From Chloroflexota bacterium (lineage in GTDB: Bacteria; Chloroflexota; Anaerolineae; Caldilineales; Caldilineaceae), in contig QEUW01000166.1 of assembly GCA_003577005.1 (NCBI GenBank), positions 1 to 15,277 on the forward strand: DNA of 15,277 bases. Reading direction: 5' to 3'. The position numbers and the translations under genes were made by a program. Every line of letters starts with the position of its first letter. Within the stretch, counting starts at the first letter, position 1. The notes under the pieces are model-generated. The model searched no databases. It saw nothing but the letters and a program-made list of their open reading frames with translations, and was not told the DNA's origin. This document shows, one piece after another, positions 12,644-15,277 of the stretch.

Positions 12644-14533
12644 ATGAACCTATTTGTAGCGCTTGTGAAAAGCCGGCGTGATTGGCGTGCTACGGCGTAC
12701 CGACAGGTCGCATTGCCTCTTTTCTTTGTTCTTACTATGATTCTCGCTGGTTGTGCCGTCCCCGTACCCTTTCCGCAACCGGCAACGCAGACACCCGTGA
12801 TCAGCGCCCAGTACATCTTGGGGACACCCGACCCCTTAGTCGCCATTTCCGGGGCAGATTGGCAGGCAGAGAGCACCATCTTTGTCAATCTTCGTTCGCC
12901 CGATGAGGAGATGGAGCAAACCTTTGCGGTGGCCGAAGCCAACGATGAAGGCCAGTTCAATGTCTCGTTCGTCTACCCGCCGGACCCGGCATGGCGCGAG
13001 TTGGTGAGCGTGATCGTGATTGCGCGCTCGAGTGACGGCCGGCAGCAAGCGTCTACGATGCTGCTGCTGCCTACCGAGACCCCCACACCCACCATCACGA
13101 TTACGCCTACTGTCACAGTTGCCATCACGACCCCGACCCCGGCAGTAACGCCCATCGTGCCGGGTACACCCCTGTTGACACCGGGCACACCGTTGCCGGG
13201 TACACCCCTCCCGGCCACACCGACACCCGATGAGCGCCTGGGTCGAGCGACAGCAGTGGGTGTCAACGTGCGCAGTGGACCTTCGACCGCTTATCCTATC
13301 CTTACCACGATCCGGGCTGGTACCCCGTTTACGGTGCTCGGTCAAAATCCCGCGGGCAACTGGCTGCGCATCCGGCTGGGTACGGGTGTGGAAGGCTGGA
13401 TCTCGCGACCTTTCACCGACTATACGGCCACTGTGCCTGTGGTGCCTGTGCCGCCAACCCCGACCCCGCTACCGGCGACGCCAACGCCGATCCCACCGAC
13501 ACCTACGCCTGCGATCACCGATTGGCGCGGCGAATACTTTGCCAACCCCAACCTCAGCGGGGCGCCGGCCTTTGTCCGCAACGACCGTGACGTCTCGTTC
13601 GATTGGGGCCAGAGCGCACCGGCGATCGGGCTTCCGGCCAACGCCTTCTCTGTCCGCTGGACGCGGAGCCTGGAATTTCAACGAGGGGTCTACCGCTTCT
13701 ATGCACGGATGGACGATGGGCTCCGTCTGTTTATCGACAACACGCTTGTGCTCGATGAATGGCGTGTGGGCGGTGTTCGGGAGGTGATCGTCGATTACCC
13801 GCTTTCCGATGGGGTTCACAATTTGCGTGTCGAGTTCTTTGAGAATACGGGCAACGCCGTGGCGCAACTGCGCTGGGAGCGATTGCCAGACGCACCTCAA
13901 ACGTTCCCCGATTGGCGCGGTGAGTACTTCAACAACGCGTCGTTGAGTGGTACCCCTGTGTTGGTGCGCAATGACTCGCGTATCGACTTTGCCTGGGGAG
14001 GCAATGCGCCCGCGGTTGGGTTGCCAGACGATAACTTTTCGGTGCGGTGGACGCGCCGGGTAGATTTTGACGCTGGGACCTATCGCTTCTTCGCCCGCTC
14101 TGATGATGGCATCCGCGTTTATGTGGACGGCAATCTAGTGATCGATGAGTGGCGAGACAGCGAAGCTGGCGAGGTCTTTACTGATGATCTCTTCCTGTCA
14201 GGCGAGCATGATTTGCGGGTTGAGTATTACGAACGAACAGGGGGCGCACTCGCCGAGTTCTCGTGGCAGCGTCTACCCGAGACGCCTACTCCAACATGGA
14301 CACCGGTGCCACCGACACCCACAGCTACCAATACACTGGTACCCACGCCGACAGCAACCGCGACCCCATCTCCGACACCGGTCCCGCCGACGCCCACATC
14401 GACCCATACGCCAACGCCCACATCGACACCAGACGACGCGTCGCCTACACCTCTTCCATCACCTACCTCCACAGTAACACCAACCTTGCCGTCTGATGCG
14501 GCGATCCAGATCACCGTGGCGCCCTCGCCCTAA
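12644..14533 (+). CDS. Surface lipoprotein with SH3b and two tandem PA14 domains
   Basis: A 629-residue lipoprotein. Hydrophobic segment 22-36 ends in lipobox LAGC with C37. Residues 50-143 look like a small beta domain (GADWQAESTIFVNLRSPDEEM, then VIVIARSSDG). A Thr/Pro linker (143-197) leads to an SH3b domain (200-258: VNVRSGPSTAYPILTTI and GVEGWISR). A second linker (268-290) leads to two PA14 domains (about 292-414 and 422-544), each starting DWRGEYF and holding NFSVRWTR or AFSVRWTR, YRF(Y/F)AR, DDG(L/I)R and DEWR. PA14 domains commonly bind carbohydrates. A long Thr/Pro stalk (546-615) is followed by only about 14 residues without an anchor. Both PA14 copies repeat at exactly 390 bp. ATG 12644 has GGAGGG about 10 bp upstream. 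Likely function: cell-wall or polysaccharide binding on the outside of the membrane. Confidence 0.88.
   Translation: MNLFVALVKSRRDWRATAYRQVALPLFFVLTMILAGCAVPVPFPQPATQTPVISAQYILGTPDPLVAISGADWQAESTIFVNLRSPDEEMEQTFAVAEANDEGQFNVSFVYPPDPAWRELVSVIVIARSSDGRQQASTMLLLPTETPTPTITITPTVTVAITTPTPAVTPIVPGTPLLTPGTPLPGTPLPATPTPDERLGRATAVGVNVRSGPSTAYPILTTIRAGTPFTVLGQNPAGNWLRIRLGTGVEGWISRPFTDYTATVPVVPVPPTPTPLPATPTPIPPTPTPAITDWRGEYFANPNLSGAPAFVRNDRDVSFDWGQSAPAIGLPANAFSVRWTRSLEFQRGVYRFYARMDDGLRLFIDNTLVLDEWRVGGVREVIVDYPLSDGVHNLRVEFFENTGNAVAQLRWERLPDAPQTFPDWRGEYFNNASLSGTPVLVRNDSRIDFAWGGNAPAVGLPDDNFSVRWTRRVDFDAGTYRFFARSDDGIRVYVDGNLVIDEWRDSEAGEVFTDDLFLSGEHDLRVEYYERTGGALAEFSWQRLPETPTPTWTPVPPTPTATNTLVPTPTATATPSPTPVPPTPTSTHTPTPTSTPDDASPTPLPSPTSTVTPTLPSDAAIQITVAPSP
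13520..14278 (+). repeat. Tandem duplication encoding two PA14 domains (390-bp period)
   Basis: GATTGGCGCGG occurs at 13520 and again at 13910. The two units, about 13520-13909 and 13910-14278, translate into proteins that share more than half their residues by eye, with no length change between landmark motifs. The DNA copies have drifted at many third codon positions, so the duplication is old and both copies are under protein-level selection. Confidence 0.8.
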
Positions 14534-14626
14534 CTTGCGAAGCGTAAGATGTTCCCATGAAATCGCATTCTGTTTAAAGGCGATGGATCACCAACAACAC
14601 AGGGGTTGAAAGGAGTCACACAACCG

Positions 14627-15277
14627 ATGCCGAAAAGAGACCGAACCTTTACCCAATTCTGGTACCCTGTTTTGTGTTGCTTTGCCCTCTTTGTGGCAGC
14701 CTGCGCACCCATCACTGCTGTACCTACACCCGCCGCAGCACCCGCCGCCGACGACACACCCGCGCAGCCAACCCCAGCCGAGACACCTGCCAGTGACAAT
14801 GTCACAGAGACCCCAGAGGAGGAGGCAGGGATGGTCGTCCGCCAGGCGCTGATGACACAGGCCCAGATCGATTTTGACGAGATCGAGGCGATCGAGGTCG
14901 AGCCAATGGAGTGGCCCGATGCCTGTCTGGGGCTGGCGGGGCCCGATGAGTTCTGCGCCCAGGTGATAACACCCGGCTACCAGGTAACGTTGGAGGTAGA
15001 TGGGGAGGAGTACATCTACCGCACGGATGAAGAGATGAACATCATTCGCCCAGACATGACCGAGGTTGTCTATGCGCCGCTTGACACAGCGGAATGCGAG
15101 AGCCTACGTCAGGAGGTCGAGGAGCTGTTGGGCGTGACCATCCTGCTGAGCCGACTGCCCGCGCCATTCCGTAGTTTTGGTGATGAACAGAAGGGTTTCT
15201 CTTGCCGGCTGCATAGCGGTGGCACAGGCGAAGATTTCACCAACTTTGTCGAGGTTGCCACCAATCTCGCTGCCCTG
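14627..15277 (+). CDS. Lipoprotein with WPDACLGL/CAQVITPGY domain, partial (3' end beyond window)
   Basis: An open reading frame of 217 codons without a stop up to the last base. The N-terminus is a lipoprotein signal (hydrophobic 13-25, VAAC with C26), followed by a Pro/Thr/Ala/Glu-rich linker to about residue 65. A conserved-looking domain follows: VEPMEWPDACLGLAGPDEFCAQVITPGYQVTLEV split across residues 90-124, with DGEEYIYRTDE after it. I recall similar W(P/S)D(A/S)CLGL...C...TPGY...Y.YRTD segments in other exported proteins of Chloroflexota and cyanobacteria, but cannot name a family. The remaining part starts a further region (LDTAECESLRQEVEELLG, then FSCRLHSGGTGEDF). Several Cys suggest disulfides. 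ATG 14627 has AAAGGAG at 14609-14615, 11 bp upstream. It lies 93 bp after the PA14 lipoprotein, same direction, possibly co-transcribed. Confidence 0.8.
   Translation, partial: MPKRDRTFTQFWYPVLCCFALFVAACAPITAVPTPAAAPAADDTPAQPTPAETPASDNVTETPEEEAGMVVRQALMTQAQIDFDEIEAIEVEPMEWPDACLGLAGPDEFCAQVITPGYQVTLEVDGEEYIYRTDEEMNIIRPDMTEVVYAPLDTAECESLRQEVEELLGVTILLSRLPAPFRSFGDEQKGFSCRLHSGGTGEDFTNFVEVATNLAAL

Noticed and set aside
13066..13235. Repetitive ACACC/CCGAC tracts that might suggest a CRISPR or satellite array
   Set aside because: They encode in-frame Thr/Pro linkers, with no constant-length repeat and unique spacer pattern.

Overview
The window most resembles a chromosomal segment of a filamentous Chloroflexota bacterium (Caldilineae or Anaerolineae type). 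This is inferred from moderately high GC, secreted proteins with long Thr/Pro (TPTPTP) linkers joined to SH3b, PA14 and WD40 modules, a Ycf45-like R3H ATPase, and a tmk followed by a cyclic-di-AMP receptor gene. No database search was possible, so the taxon is an inference. I see no rRNA, tRNA, CRISPR array, transposase or phage gene.

Layout. Positions 1-296 look non-coding and hold three consecutive strong hairpins. A two-lobed GNAT acetyltransferase follows (297-1190). Next comes an exported protein with Met-rich FGGRxMM repeats and two DUF2680-like helical segments (1397-2227), then an overlapping OmpR-type response regulator and sensor kinase pair (2422-4484). On the minus strand a stand-alone GreA/GreB C-terminal domain protein and an MFS transporter form a tight operon (6148 to 4491). 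It converges on the kinase gene with only 6 bp between stop codons. The divergent region 6149-6504 carries two opposed sigma70-type promoters, one for this operon and one for a second GNAT-like protein (6505-7524).

The centre is a housekeeping and signalling block: a Ycf45-type AAA ATPase with a C-terminal R3H domain (7754-9427), thymidylate kinase tmk (9494-10123), a 446-bp non-coding stretch full of competing inverted repeats, and a DarA-type cyclic-di-AMP receptor (10570-10899). The tmk-darA order matches the known tmk-yaaQ order of Firmicutes. Directly behind darA, with its own good ribosome binding site, is an exported WD40/SH3b protein (10925-12319), closed by a 21-bp perfect hairpin.

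The right end is a cell-surface region: a lipoprotein with SH3b and two tandem PA14 domains on Thr/Pro stalks (12644-14533), then a second lipoprotein (from 14627) that runs off the window edge and carries a Cys-containing WPDACLGL...CAQVITPGY motif.

I found no clear-cut new defence or biosynthetic system. The most unusual signals are the structured non-coding region at the left edge, the structured region between tmk and darA with related CGGTTT-type palindromes elsewhere, the isolated Gre C-domain translationally coupled to an MFS exporter, and the modular exported proteins next to the cyclic-di-AMP receptor.
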